Below the pieces are notes generated by a model. It saw nothing but the letters and a program-made list of their open reading frames with translations. It made no database searches and was not told where the DNA came from. From Oscillospiraceae bacterium (GTDB lineage Bacteria > Bacillota > Clostridia > Oscillospirales > Ruminococcaceae), in the NCBI GenBank assembly GCA_018110855.1, contig JAGBFZ010000128.1, positions 1-5,630 on the forward strand: a stretch of 5,630 bases of DNA. The letters run 5' to 3'. The translations under genes and the position numbers were made by a program. Shown here piece after piece: positions 1-5,630 of the stretch; the stretch's first letter is position 1, and each line of letters opens with the position of its first letter.

Positions 1-1273
1 CAGCAACGGTCTCGCCCTTTATCTTGATAACGTATTGGTTGTGATTTATGTGCTGGTTGTCCCTCATCCTGATGGACGGGAAAACCATGCCCATGTCAAT
101 GGCAAACTGCTTTCGGAAAATGACAACACGCTCAATGAAGGTTCCGCCTGCAGATTCATCGGCAAGAGGGATAAGTGAATAGCCGAACTCCATTTCAATA
201 GGCTCTACATTGAGAAGCTTATAAACGTTGTCAATGTCCTTGTAGTATTCCATTTCGGAAATAGCGTCCTGATTTTCCGCCATTTCCTTAGCACCCTGTT
301 CCTCCGCCTGTTCCTCTTCTGTTTTCATGGAGCGGGAAAGACCCACGCCAAGGGCAATAAGTCCGCCGCCCAGAACGAAGAGAGTAACGGTGGGAAAGCC
401 CGGGATAAAGCCCATTACAAACATAACGATGCCTGCAATGAGAGGAACTCTGGGCTGGGAGGTGAACTGCCCGATAACGTCGCTGTTGAGGGATTCCTCG
501 GAAGCGGCACGGGTAACTATCATACCCATTGAAATTGATATGAGAAGGGAAGGTATCTGCGAGCAGAGACCGTCTCCCACGGTAGCGATGGAGTAGGTGG
601 AAAGGACAGTTGAAAAATCCATTCCGCCGAAAACCAGACCCATAACCGCACCGCCCAGAAGGTTTACGATAGCGGCAACGATGGAAAAGGTAGCGTCTCC
701 CTTAACGAACTTGGCAGCACCGTCCATAGCGCCGAAGAAATCCGATTCTCTCTGAACCTTGTCACGGCGGTGCTTTGCTTCCTTGTCGTCAATAATGCCC
801 TGATTCAGGTCGGCGTCAATAGCCATCTGCTTTCCGGGCATAGCGTCAAGGGTGAAACGAGCAGTAACCTCAGCAACACGCTCGGCGCCCTTGGTGATAA
901 CTACCATCTGGACCACAGTTATAAGGATAAAAACGATAAATCCCACAACCGCATTGCCGCCCATAACGAAGGTGCCGAATGCCTTTACTATCTCACCCGC
1001 ATAGCCCTGATTCATAAGAATGGAACGGGTGGAGGATATGTTAAGTCCCAGTCTGAAAACTGTTGTGATAAGCAGCAGAGACGGGAAAATGGAAAATTCA
1101 AGGGATTCCTTTATGTACATAGTCGTAAGGAGAATGTACACCGACAGGGCAATGTTGACAGCGAAAAGCAGGTCAAGAAGCCATGTGGGAAGAGGAATAA
1201 CGATGAGAAAAACTGCGAGAATGACAAATACCGTAACGATATTTTTGCCTACTATTTTCTTCAGAAAATCCAC
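1..1273 (-). CDS. flhA: Flagellar export-gate protein FlhA (partial, 3' end beyond the left edge)
   Basis: FlhA is the large inner-membrane component of the flagellar type III export apparatus. It couples proton flow to export and its cytoplasmic domain docks chaperone-substrate complexes. The 424 visible residues cover the N-terminal membrane domain (several hydrophobic segments, about residues 10-125 and 195-312), an acidic linker (about 316-345) and the start of the cytoplasmic domain. The FHIPEP-family signature is clear at residues 74-83 (RLGLNISSTR). The conserved loop has KGAERV (128-133), FTLDAMPGKQ (140-149), AMDGAAKFVKGDA (182-194). By my alignment from memory, R132, R139, D143, K188 and D193 match the essential Salmonella residues R147, R154, D158, K203 and D208. 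The start is GTG at 1271-1273: an in-frame TAA lies directly before it, so no earlier start is possible, and the N-terminus fits the family. Family length is about 680-700 residues, so roughly 260 are missing through window truncation. It follows flhB by 32 bases. Confidence 0.97.
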   Translation of the reverse strand, partial: MDFLKKIVGKNIVTVFVILAVFLIVIPLPTWLLDLLFAVNIALSVYILLTTMYIKESLEFSIFPSLLLITTVFRLGLNISSTRSILMNQGYAGEIVKAFGTFVMGGNAVVGFIVFILITVVQMVVITKGAERVAEVTARFTLDAMPGKQMAIDADLNQGIIDDKEAKHRRDKVQRESDFFGAMDGAAKFVKGDATFSIVAAIVNLLGGAVMGLVFGGMDFSTVLSTYSIATVGDGLCSQIPSLLISISMGMIVTRAASEESLNSDVIGQFTSQPRVPLIAGIVMFVMGFIPGFPTVTLFVLGGGLIALGVGLSRSMKTEEEQAEEQGAKEMAENQDAISEMEYYKDIDNVYKLLNVEPIEMEFGYSLIPLADESAGGTFIERVVIFRKQFAIDMGMVFPSIRMRDNQHINHNQYVIKIKGETVA

Positions 1274-1287
1274 TTAGGTATTGCCGC

Positions 1288-1294
1288 CCTCCTT
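1288..1294 (-). promoter_or_regulatory. flhA ribosome binding site, unusually distant
   Basis: AAGGAGG, a near-perfect Shine-Dalgarno sequence, lies in the flhB-flhA gap. Fourteen bases separate it from the GTG start of flhA, against the usual 5-9. The in-frame TAA next to the GTG excludes an upstream start, so the long spacing is real if the sequence is right. An imperfect CCTT/AAGG hairpin (1291-1302) overlaps part of the site. Confidence 0.7.
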
Positions 1295-1305
1295 GTGAAA
1301 GGCCG

Positions 1306-2442
1306 TCAGTAGTTAAACGGCGCAGACGATTTGTTTTCGGGTAATATCCCCTTGGGAAGGGGTTTCTTTTTCAGGTTATAAACGAACCAGAGAACATCAG
1401 CCGCCGCCTGATAAAATTCAGCAGGGATCTCTCTGCCCACCTCGACCTTCTCGTAAATACCCCTTGCAAGAGGCTTGTTTTCCACTGTGGGAACATCATG
1501 CTCGGCAGCCACATCCGCAATGCGGAGCGCAGCAAGGTCCTTTCCCTTTGCAGTGACTACGGGAGCGGAGCTTTTTTCGGGGTCATATTTAAGAGCCACA
1601 GCGAAGTGGGTGGGGTTACGGATAATAACGTCCGCCTCGGGAACAGCCTGCATCATGCGCTGATTAGCCATCTGCTGCTGTATGGCGCGGCGTTTGCTTT
1701 TAATCTTGGGGTCTCCTTCCATCTGCTTGTACTCGTCCTTGACCTCCTGTTTGGTCATTTTGAGGTCGTTTTCATAGGAATAGCGCTGGAACATGAAGTC
1801 CACAGCTGCCACCGCAATGAAAACCATACCAAGGGTCATAACGATGGAAAAAACAGTCTCAGCAATGTAAACAACGCCTTTTATGGGTTCCATAAACATG
1901 AGCCTGACGATCTCAGGGAGCCTGTCCTTTATCTCATTATAGACCACCACGATAAGCAGTATCATTTTGATAAGGGATTTAGCAAGCTCGAAAAGCCCCT
2001 TGAGGGAGAACATTCTCTTGATACCGTTAATGGGATTGAGCTTGTCAAGCTTAAATTTCAAGCTTTCAAAGGAAATCAGAAATTTTGTCTGAATGCCTGT
2101 TGAGACTATCGCAGTAATGAAAGAGACTGCAAGGAGAGCACCTGTAGTAATGAAGAATATCACAAAAAAATCAGTGGCAATTCCTCTTGCGAAGCTTTCC
2201 TTGCCGATATATTTAACGTCTCCGATGCCCTCTCCCGCCATGGAAAAATACTTTGTCATAAAGTTTCCGAGACGGGAAAAAACAGAGGAAGCGGTTATCC
2301 GCAGAACAAAGAATGACAGAAACAGGGAGCATACCACAGCCACGTCCTGACTTTTAAGGACCTGACCCTTTTTGCGGGCGTCACGGCGTTTTTTTTCCGT
2401 GGCTTCTTCGGTTTTCTCCTCGCCGTTTTCGTTCTCTGCCAT
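1306..2442 (-). CDS. flhB: Flagellar export switch protein FlhB (self-cleaving)
   Basis: FlhB is the export-apparatus membrane protein that switches secretion from rod/hook to filament substrates after cleaving itself. The 378-residue product has the usual length. It starts with the typical charged segment (EKTEEATEKKRRDARKKGQV, residues 9-28). Hydrophobic stretches follow at about 34-52, 90-114, 150-168 and 188-216. Next comes the charged linker (about 220-262) and the cytoplasmic autoprotease domain. The NPTH cleavage motif is at residues 276-279 (bases 1606-1617), so cleavage is expected between N276 and P277, as at N269/P270 in Salmonella. The downstream block with VPTVENKPLARGIY (317-330) and EIPAEFYQAAADVL (338-351) is also canonical. 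The ATG at 2440-2442 has AGGTGG four bases upstream. The gene lies 33 bases after fliR and 32 before flhA. It is not fused to fliR, as it is in some Clostridia. It looks intact and functional. Confidence 0.98.
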   Translation of the reverse strand: MAENENGEEKTEEATEKKRRDARKKGQVLKSQDVAVVCSLFLSFFVLRITASSVFSRLGNFMTKYFSMAGEGIGDVKYIGKESFARGIATDFFVIFFITTGALLAVSFITAIVSTGIQTKFLISFESLKFKLDKLNPINGIKRMFSLKGLFELAKSLIKMILLIVVVYNEIKDRLPEIVRLMFMEPIKGVVYIAETVFSIVMTLGMVFIAVAAVDFMFQRYSYENDLKMTKQEVKDEYKQMEGDPKIKSKRRAIQQQMANQRMMQAVPEADVIIRNPTHFAVALKYDPEKSSAPVVTAKGKDLAALRIADVAAEHDVPTVENKPLARGIYEKVEVGREIPAEFYQAAADVLWFVYNLKKKPLPKGILPENKSSAPFNY

Positions 2443-2475
2443 CTGACCACCTGCCTTTCCTTTGAAAACAGGGTA

Positions 2476-3258
2476 TTATGTGAAAATAAGAGGAAGAATT
2501 TCTTTGCAGGTACCGAGCATTTTTTCGGTGTAATCCGCAATGAACTCGCTCATGGGTGAGGTGATAGCAAAAAGCACCGTAAAGCCCACGATAACCTTGA
2601 GCTGAATATTCACCACGATTATCTGTATCTGAGGAACTGCTTTCATGAGAATACCAATGCAGAATTCCACGATAAGCTCAGCGGCAATTACAGGCATTGC
2701 AAGCTGCATCATGAGAGTAAGTATCCTTGAGAACATCGTAACAAAGGTCCAGCCAAGCTCCGGGTTGATGTGTCCGCCGCCAAGTGGTACCACCTCAAAG
2801 GAATCCACAAAAATGCGTATCAGAGTGAGATGAGCGTTTGCGGCAAAGAAGTACAGATACATGAAAAAGCCAATGAATGAACCGTATACGGACATCTGAA
2901 TGTGAGTAGCCGGATCAAAGACCTTTGCCATTCCGAGACCCGCCTGAGAGTCCATAATGTCTCCCGCAAAGTATATCATATATACAAACAGGTCGCATAT
3001 GAAGCCCAGAACAAAGCCGATAAACAGCTCTGCTGCGAAGCTCAGAACATATTCCCCCACAGTATCGCCTGCGTCAAATTCCATAGACGGAAGAGCGAGA
3101 GCGACGATATAGGCAATGAGCATTGACAGCCCGACCTTTACCATAGCAGGGATATTTCTTCGGGAAAGAATGGGATTAAAAGCGAAAATGCCAAGTATTC
3201 TTGCGAATACCATAAGCTTTATATCAAAATCAGACAGGAGCAGATCCCAGAAATCCAT
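2476..3258 (-). CDS. fliR: Flagellar export-gate protein FliR
   Basis: FliR is the single-copy subunit that, with five FliP and four FliQ, builds the export-gate channel through the cytoplasmic membrane. The product is 260 residues, the normal family length, and is mostly hydrophobic. Membrane segments are visible at about residues 12-30, 38-57, 70-98, 122-147, 171-205 and 210-235. Family marks include the early FARILGIFAFNPIL (18-31), IPAMVKVGLS (36-45), GDIMDSQAGLGMAKVFDP (99-116), and AVPQIQIIVVNIQLKVIVG (207-225) with the conserved PQ pair. The ATG at 3256-3258 is preceded by GGAGAGG with a five-base spacer, a standard start. It lies between fliQ (26-base gap) and flhB (33-base gap), the usual order. 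It appears complete. Confidence 0.97.
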   Translation of the reverse strand: MDFWDLLLSDFDIKLMVFARILGIFAFNPILSRRNIPAMVKVGLSMLIAYIVALALPSMEFDAGDTVGEYVLSFAAELFIGFVLGFICDLFVYMIYFAGDIMDSQAGLGMAKVFDPATHIQMSVYGSFIGFFMYLYFFAANAHLTLIRIFVDSFEVVPLGGGHINPELGWTFVTMFSRILTLMMQLAMPVIAAELIVEFCIGILMKAVPQIQIIVVNIQLKVIVGFTVLFAITSPMSEFIADYTEKMLGTCKEILPLIFT

Positions 3259-3284
3259 AGTAACCTCTCCGAGAAAATATTTTG

Positions 3285-3569
3285 TCAGCCTGAAACAGTC
3301 TGAGTGCTGACAGTTCCTATCAAATCGAAAATTTCATATACGAATGATTCGGTGCTTGAGATGAAAAAGGAAGCCATAAGAATAAGCAGCAGGGCAATAA
3401 CAGTCACCTTGGGAACGAAGGTCAGGGTCTGCTCATGAACCTGAGTTGCTGCCTGAAAAATGGCAATAACAAGACCCACAAGCATACTTATCAGCAGCAG
3501 CGGACCTGCCATCTTGAAAATAAGTATCATAGCGTCCTTAAAGATCTGGATAACAGAGTCCTCAGTCAC
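3285..3569 (-). CDS. fliQ: Flagellar export-gate protein FliQ
   Basis: FliQ is the small two-helix subunit of the FliPQR export gate. The product has 94 residues, slightly longer than the common 89-90. It has two hydrophobic segments (about residues 14-38 and 53-75). The strongly conserved connecting stretch is AIFQAATQVHEQTLTFVPK (36-54), and the AGPLLL motif (21-26) is also typical. The start is GTG at 3567-3569. An in-frame TGA lies four codons upstream, so GTG is the earliest start that leaves the frame open. The resulting N-terminus (MTEDSVIQIFKDAM) lines up with known FliQ proteins. The gene lies 38 bases after fliP and 26 before fliR. Confidence 0.96.
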   Translation of the reverse strand: MTEDSVIQIFKDAMILIFKMAGPLLLISMLVGLVIAIFQAATQVHEQTLTFVPKVTVIALLLILMASFFISSTESFVYEIFDLIGTVSTQTVSG

Positions 3570-3583
3570 TTTGCAGTTTCACA

Positions 3584-3589
3584 TCCTTT
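3584..3589 (-). promoter_or_regulatory. fliQ ribosome binding site, unusually distant
   Basis: AAAGGA is the only clear Shine-Dalgarno-like sequence in the fliP-fliQ gap. It is 14 bases from the fliQ GTG start, the same long spacing as at flhA. Overlapping it is an ATG (3582-3584) in frame with fliQ and followed at once by TGA (3579-3581). That ATG is too close to the AAAGGA to be a well-placed start. Confidence 0.55.
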
Positions 3590-3607
3590 CGGTTGAGGCA
3601 TCAAAAG

Positions 3608-4588
3608 CTACATATTGAAGCCCGATACCAGCGAACCGGCAAGCAGCTGCCAGCCGTCAACAAGCACGAACATAAGAATTTTAAAGGGCATAGTCACCGT
3701 TGTAGGGGGCATCATCATCATACCCAAAGACATAAGCACCGTGGAAACGACCACATCGATCACGAGAAACGGGATAAACAGCAGGAAGCCTATCTGGAAG
3801 CCGATCTTTATCTCACTCAGCATGAAAGCGGGAGCAACGAGCTTAAAGGGAATAGCCTCAGTAAAGGTCTCATCGTCCACTGCAGGATATTCCTCTCCCG
3901 AGAGAGAAATAAAGAAGGACATGGTCTCATTTGAAGTATTCTTGAGCATCCATTTTTTCAGAGGAACGGAAGCCTCCTTTATGGCTTCAAATGAGGTGTA
4001 TTCACCATTTTTGTAGGGAACATAAGCGACCTCGTTCATCTCCTCGAGAACGGGGGACATGATGAACAATGTAAGAAACAGAGCGAGACCTATCATAACC
4101 TGATTGGGAGGGGTAGTCTGTATTCCCATAGCATTTCTCAGCAGCGAAAAAGAAATGATAATGCGAGTGAAGCAGGTGAGCATTATCAGCAGCGAAGGTG
4201 CCAGAGAAATAACAGTCAGAAGAATGATTAGGTCAAGGGTGTTGGAATTATTGTTGATATCCAGCAGATCGAGAATACTGTCCGTATCCTCATCATCATG
4301 TGTCACAGGCTCGTTGTAGGGGAGAGTAGAATCTGCCTCTGTGACAGCCTGTGCGGGGATAGTAGTCTGAGCGGTCTCGGGAACGGTTGTGGTAACGTTT
4401 GATATCTCTGTTTCCATAGGGGTGGTAATGGTAGTTGCAGAGGTAACAACACCGTTTTCCTCTGCGGGATCGTTTACTGCATATGTAACAGCACCGACAG
4501 CGCCCCACATGAGAACGGCAGCGCACAGTCCGCCCGCAGCGGCGATCTTCAGCTTTTTCGGAAAAGAGCCGCAGATTTTATTATTCAT
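3608..4588 (-). CDS. fliP: Flagellar export-gate protein FliP with extended N-terminal region
   Basis: FliP forms the pentameric core of the FliPQR export gate. From the chosen ATG (4586-4588) the product is 326 residues, compared with about 245 in E. coli. A basic start (KKLK, 11-14) and hydrophobic segment (15-37) look like a signal peptide, with a possible cut after A37 (TYA). Residues 38-116 are an unusual extension rich in Thr, Asp, Glu and Asn. The conserved core then begins at about 117, with LTCFTRIIISFSLLRNAMG (137-155), PPNQVMIGLALFLTLFIMSP (160-179), the large extracytoplasmic loop (about 180-255), and SEIKIGFQIGFLLFIPFLVID (258-278). The gate loop GMMMMPP is at 289-295, and FVLVDGWQLL ends at 316. 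The start is uncertain: ATG at 4625-4627 has AAAAGGG five bases upstream and would add 13 residues while overlapping fliO by 23 bases. I preferred 4588 for its shorter signal-peptide start and nearby AGGCAGG. Confidence 0.95.
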   Translation of the reverse strand: MNNKICGSFPKKLKIAAAGGLCAAVLMWGAVGAVTYAVNDPAEENGVVTSATTITTPMETEISNVTTTVPETAQTTIPAQAVTEADSTLPYNEPVTHDDEDTDSILDLLDINNNSNTLDLIILLTVISLAPSLLIMLTCFTRIIISFSLLRNAMGIQTTPPNQVMIGLALFLTLFIMSPVLEEMNEVAYVPYKNGEYTSFEAIKEASVPLKKWMLKNTSNETMSFFISLSGEEYPAVDDETFTEAIPFKLVAPAFMLSEIKIGFQIGFLLFIPFLVIDVVVSTVLMSLGMMMMPPTTVTMPFKILMFVLVDGWQLLAGSLVSGFNM

Positions 4589-4604
4589 TAAACGAGCCTG
4601 CCTT

Positions 4605-5009
4605 TCACGAATTGCCTTTATCTTCATTATCGCCCTTTTGTGACTTCGGGGTGATAAAATCCCTGCCGAGCTTTGCCGCATTGTATTTCAGGCATTCGGC
4701 GAAGGATCTGCCTGCCAGATCTGCAGCACCGGAAGGTGAGCCTTCAATAAGGTCCATATCCTCCTCGGACAGCTCGCAGATAAGGTTAATGCTTCCCTGA
4801 GTCACACCGATAAGCAGATTTTTGTTTCCTGCCCTGACCGCCATGACGGATTTATCCTGTCCCACGCCGATGCAGGAGGATATCCTTATGCCATTGCCGT
4901 TTTTTCTGCCCGTAATACGGGTGTTCAGCCATTTCATAAGGTAGAGCACCCCCAGCATGAGAGCTACAACTCCGAAAAGCGCAAGAACAACGGGAATAAT
5001 TTCAGTCAT
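4605..5009 (-). CDS. fliO: Flagellar biosynthesis protein FliO (FliZ-type in Bacillus naming)
   Basis: FliO is a small membrane protein that helps FliP fold and assemble into the export gate. The product has 134 residues, with one membrane segment (about 5-27) followed by a basic stretch (K26-K36). A beta-rich domain follows, with the family pattern SSCIGVGQDKSVMAVRAGNK (44-63), then LLIGVTQGSINLI (65-77). The C-terminal tail (121-134) is hydrophilic and probably disordered. The length is close to E. coli FliO (about 121) and shorter than B. subtilis FliZ (about 219), and there is no separate signal peptide before the membrane segment. The ATG at 5007-5009 has only AAAGGA twelve bases upstream, a weak arrangement. 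The gene starts 19 bases after cheY and ends 16 bases before fliP. Its low sequence conservation means position between cheY and fliP supports the call as much as the motifs do. Confidence 0.9.
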   Translation of the reverse strand: MTEIIPVVLALFGVVALMLGVLYLMKWLNTRITGRKNGNGIRISSCIGVGQDKSVMAVRAGNKNLLIGVTQGSINLICELSEEDMDLIEGSPSGAADLAGRSFAECLKYNAAKLGRDFITPKSQKGDNEDKGNS

Positions 5010-5028
5010 TATCCGTCAGCGTCCTTTA

Positions 5029-5391
5029 TCAGCCAATGACCTTCTGAACGGTAGCAAGGATCCTGTCGGGCTTGAAGGGCTTAACGATAAAGTCCAGAGC
5101 GCCCAGCTTGATAGCCTCAACGACCATAGATTCCTGACCCATAGCGGAGCACATTACTACCTTGGCAGAGGGATCGGAAGCCTTGATGTCTCTGAGAGCC
5201 TCAATGCCTGTCTTGTTGGGCATAGTAATGTCCATGATAACAAGATCGGGCTTTTCAGCAGCATAAGTGTTGCAGGCAACTTCACCGTCAGAAGCCTCGA
5301 TTATGTTGGTATAACCGTTCTTGGTGAGAGTGTCCTTGATCATCATTCGCATGAAAGCGGCGTCGTCAACGAGCATAATCTTCTTGTCCAT
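5029..5391 (-). CDS. cheY: Chemotaxis response regulator CheY
   Basis: CheY is the single-domain receiver that takes phosphate from CheA and binds the flagellar switch to control rotation. The product is 120 residues, a receiver domain and nothing else. The active-site residues are all present: acidic pair D9-D10, phosphorylation site D54 (in VIMDITMP), S82 in the CSAMGQ motif, and K104 in IVKPF. These fall at the same numbers as in B. subtilis CheY as I remember it, with which it also shares VDDAAFMRMMIKD (8-20) and MCSAMGQ (80-86). One small difference is NKTG at 59-62, where many receivers have a DG pair. The ATG at 5389-5391 has AAGGAG eight bases upstream, an ideal start. It follows the FliN/FliY gene by five bases, which suits its job since that protein is part of the switch it acts on (and, if FliY, would dephosphorylate CheY-P). 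Confidence 0.97.
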   Translation of the reverse strand: MDKKIMLVDDAAFMRMMIKDTLTKNGYTNIIEASDGEVACNTYAAEKPDLVIMDITMPNKTGIEALRDIKASDPSAKVVMCSAMGQESMVVEAIKLGALDFIVKPFKPDRILATVQKVIG

Positions 5392-5396
5392 AGTAA

Positions 5397-5630
5397 TTAC
5401 TCCTTACCTAAATTATCTAAAAATTTTGATTTGATTATTTCTGTGATTCTAACTGCGAAATTGTCGTCAATGACAACAACATCACCCTTTGCGATAAGAT
5501 GACCGTTAACAATGATGTCAACGGGAGCGCCTGCCTGACGTTCAAGCTCGATAATGGTTCCCTGAGTGAAATCCAGTATCTCCTTGACCTTTTTGCGGGC
5601 GGAGCCTATTTCAACGGTAACGTTCAGCGG
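5397..5630 (-). CDS. Flagellar motor switch protein FliN/FliY, C-terminal part (5' end beyond the right edge)
   Basis: The last 77 residues of a rotor-switch (C-ring) protein are visible, in frame from the right edge to TAA at 5397-5399. They form a SpoA/FliN-type C-terminal domain. It begins PLNVTVEIGSARKKVKEIL, then has GTIIELERQAGAPVDIIVNG (24-43). It continues to the conserved IAKGDVVVIDDNFAVRITEI (46-65), followed by a short tail (66-77). This domain is shared by FliN and by FliY, which adds an N-terminal CheC-like phosphatase region. The window does not reach far enough to decide between them. Position directly before cheY, as with fliY in B. subtilis, favours FliY, so no symbol is given. 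The final Lys-Glu codons (AAGGAG) double as the cheY ribosome binding site. Confidence 0.93.
   Translation of the reverse strand, partial: PLNVTVEIGSARKKVKEILDFTQGTIIELERQAGAPVDIIVNGHLIAKGDVVVIDDNFAVRITEIIKSKFLDNLGKE
5400..5405 (-). promoter_or_regulatory. cheY ribosome binding site inside the end of fliN/fliY
   Basis: AAGGAG lies eight bases before the cheY ATG and is also the last two sense codons (Lys-Glu) of the upstream switch gene, directly before its TAA. Ribosomes ending on the upstream gene would therefore cover this site, which suggests coupled translation of the two. The coupling is inferred from the layout only. Confidence 0.75.

Noticed and set aside
1291..1302. A short inverted repeat (CCTT, four-base loop, AAGG) between flhB and flhA.
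   Set aside because: A four-pair stem without a T-run is far too weak for a terminator. At most it could slightly mask the flhA ribosome binding site.
770..1312. A 180-codon open frame on the plus strand.
   Set aside because: It lies antisense to flhA, whose reading frame is conserved throughout. The product is rich in His, Asn and Lys with no recognisable domain and there is no convincing ribosome binding site.
1498..2103. A 201-codon open frame on the plus strand.
   Set aside because: It is antisense to flhB across the autoprotease domain and looks like a mirror of its codon pattern, with no family resemblance.
2295..2540. An 81-codon minus-strand frame spanning the fliR-flhB junction.
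   Set aside because: It overlaps the ends of two clear genes in another frame and its Arg/Lys-rich product is typical of an out-of-frame reading.
4520..4540. A possible lipoprotein cysteine (GGLC, residues 19-22) in the FliP signal sequence.
   Set aside because: The residue before Cys is Leu, which does not fit a lipobox, and the Cys lies in the middle of the hydrophobic segment.
4628..4681. A further in-frame extension of fliP to an ATG at 4679-4681.
   Set aside because: It would overlap fliO by 77 bases, lacks a good ribosome binding site, and adds sequence with no signal-peptide or FliP character.
4957..5502. A 181-codon open frame on the plus strand across fliO, cheY and the switch gene.
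   Set aside because: It is antisense to three well-supported genes and crosses their boundaries. The predicted product has no recognisable features.

Overview
The whole window is one stretch of a flagellar biosynthesis operon read from the minus strand. In transcription order, from the right edge to the left, it holds the 3' end of a switch-protein gene (fliN or fliY), then cheY, fliO, fliP, fliQ, fliR, flhB and the first 424 codons of flhA. This order matches the fla/che operon of Bacillus subtilis and many Clostridia (fliM-fliY-cheY-fliZ/O-fliP-fliQ-fliR-flhB-flhA). CheY is 120 residues long and shares long identical stretches with the B. subtilis protein as I remember it. Together with the many clear AAGGAG-type ribosome binding sites and moderate GC content, this points to a motile Gram-positive (Firmicutes) bacterium. 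A clostridial gut-type lineage is likely, but I cannot name the genus.

Layout by position: fliN/fliY end 5397-5630; cheY 5029-5391; fliO 4605-5009; fliP 3608-4588; fliQ 3285-3569; fliR 2476-3258; flhB 1306-2442; flhA 1-1273 (continues past the left edge). Gaps between genes are 5, 19, 16, 38, 26, 33 and 32 bases, each holding a ribosome binding site or part of one. I see no terminator, promoter, RNA gene, repeat, mobile element or CRISPR in the window. No gene-free stretch exceeds 38 bases, which supports one polycistronic message.

How the genes work together: FliP, FliQ and FliR form the membrane export gate of the flagellar type III secretion apparatus, and FliO is the small membrane protein that helps FliP assemble. 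FlhB (self-cleaving substrate-specificity switch) and FlhA (large export-gate protein that couples export to proton flow) complete the secretion core. CheY carries the chemotaxis signal to the rotor switch, of which the FliN/FliY protein is a part.

Nothing here is a new system. The points most worth a second look are a Thr/Asp/Glu-rich extension after the signal sequence of FliP, with an ambiguous fliP start; a four-methionine gate loop in FliP; and two GTG-started genes (fliQ, flhA) that both have an unusually long 14-base gap from the ribosome binding site to the start codon.
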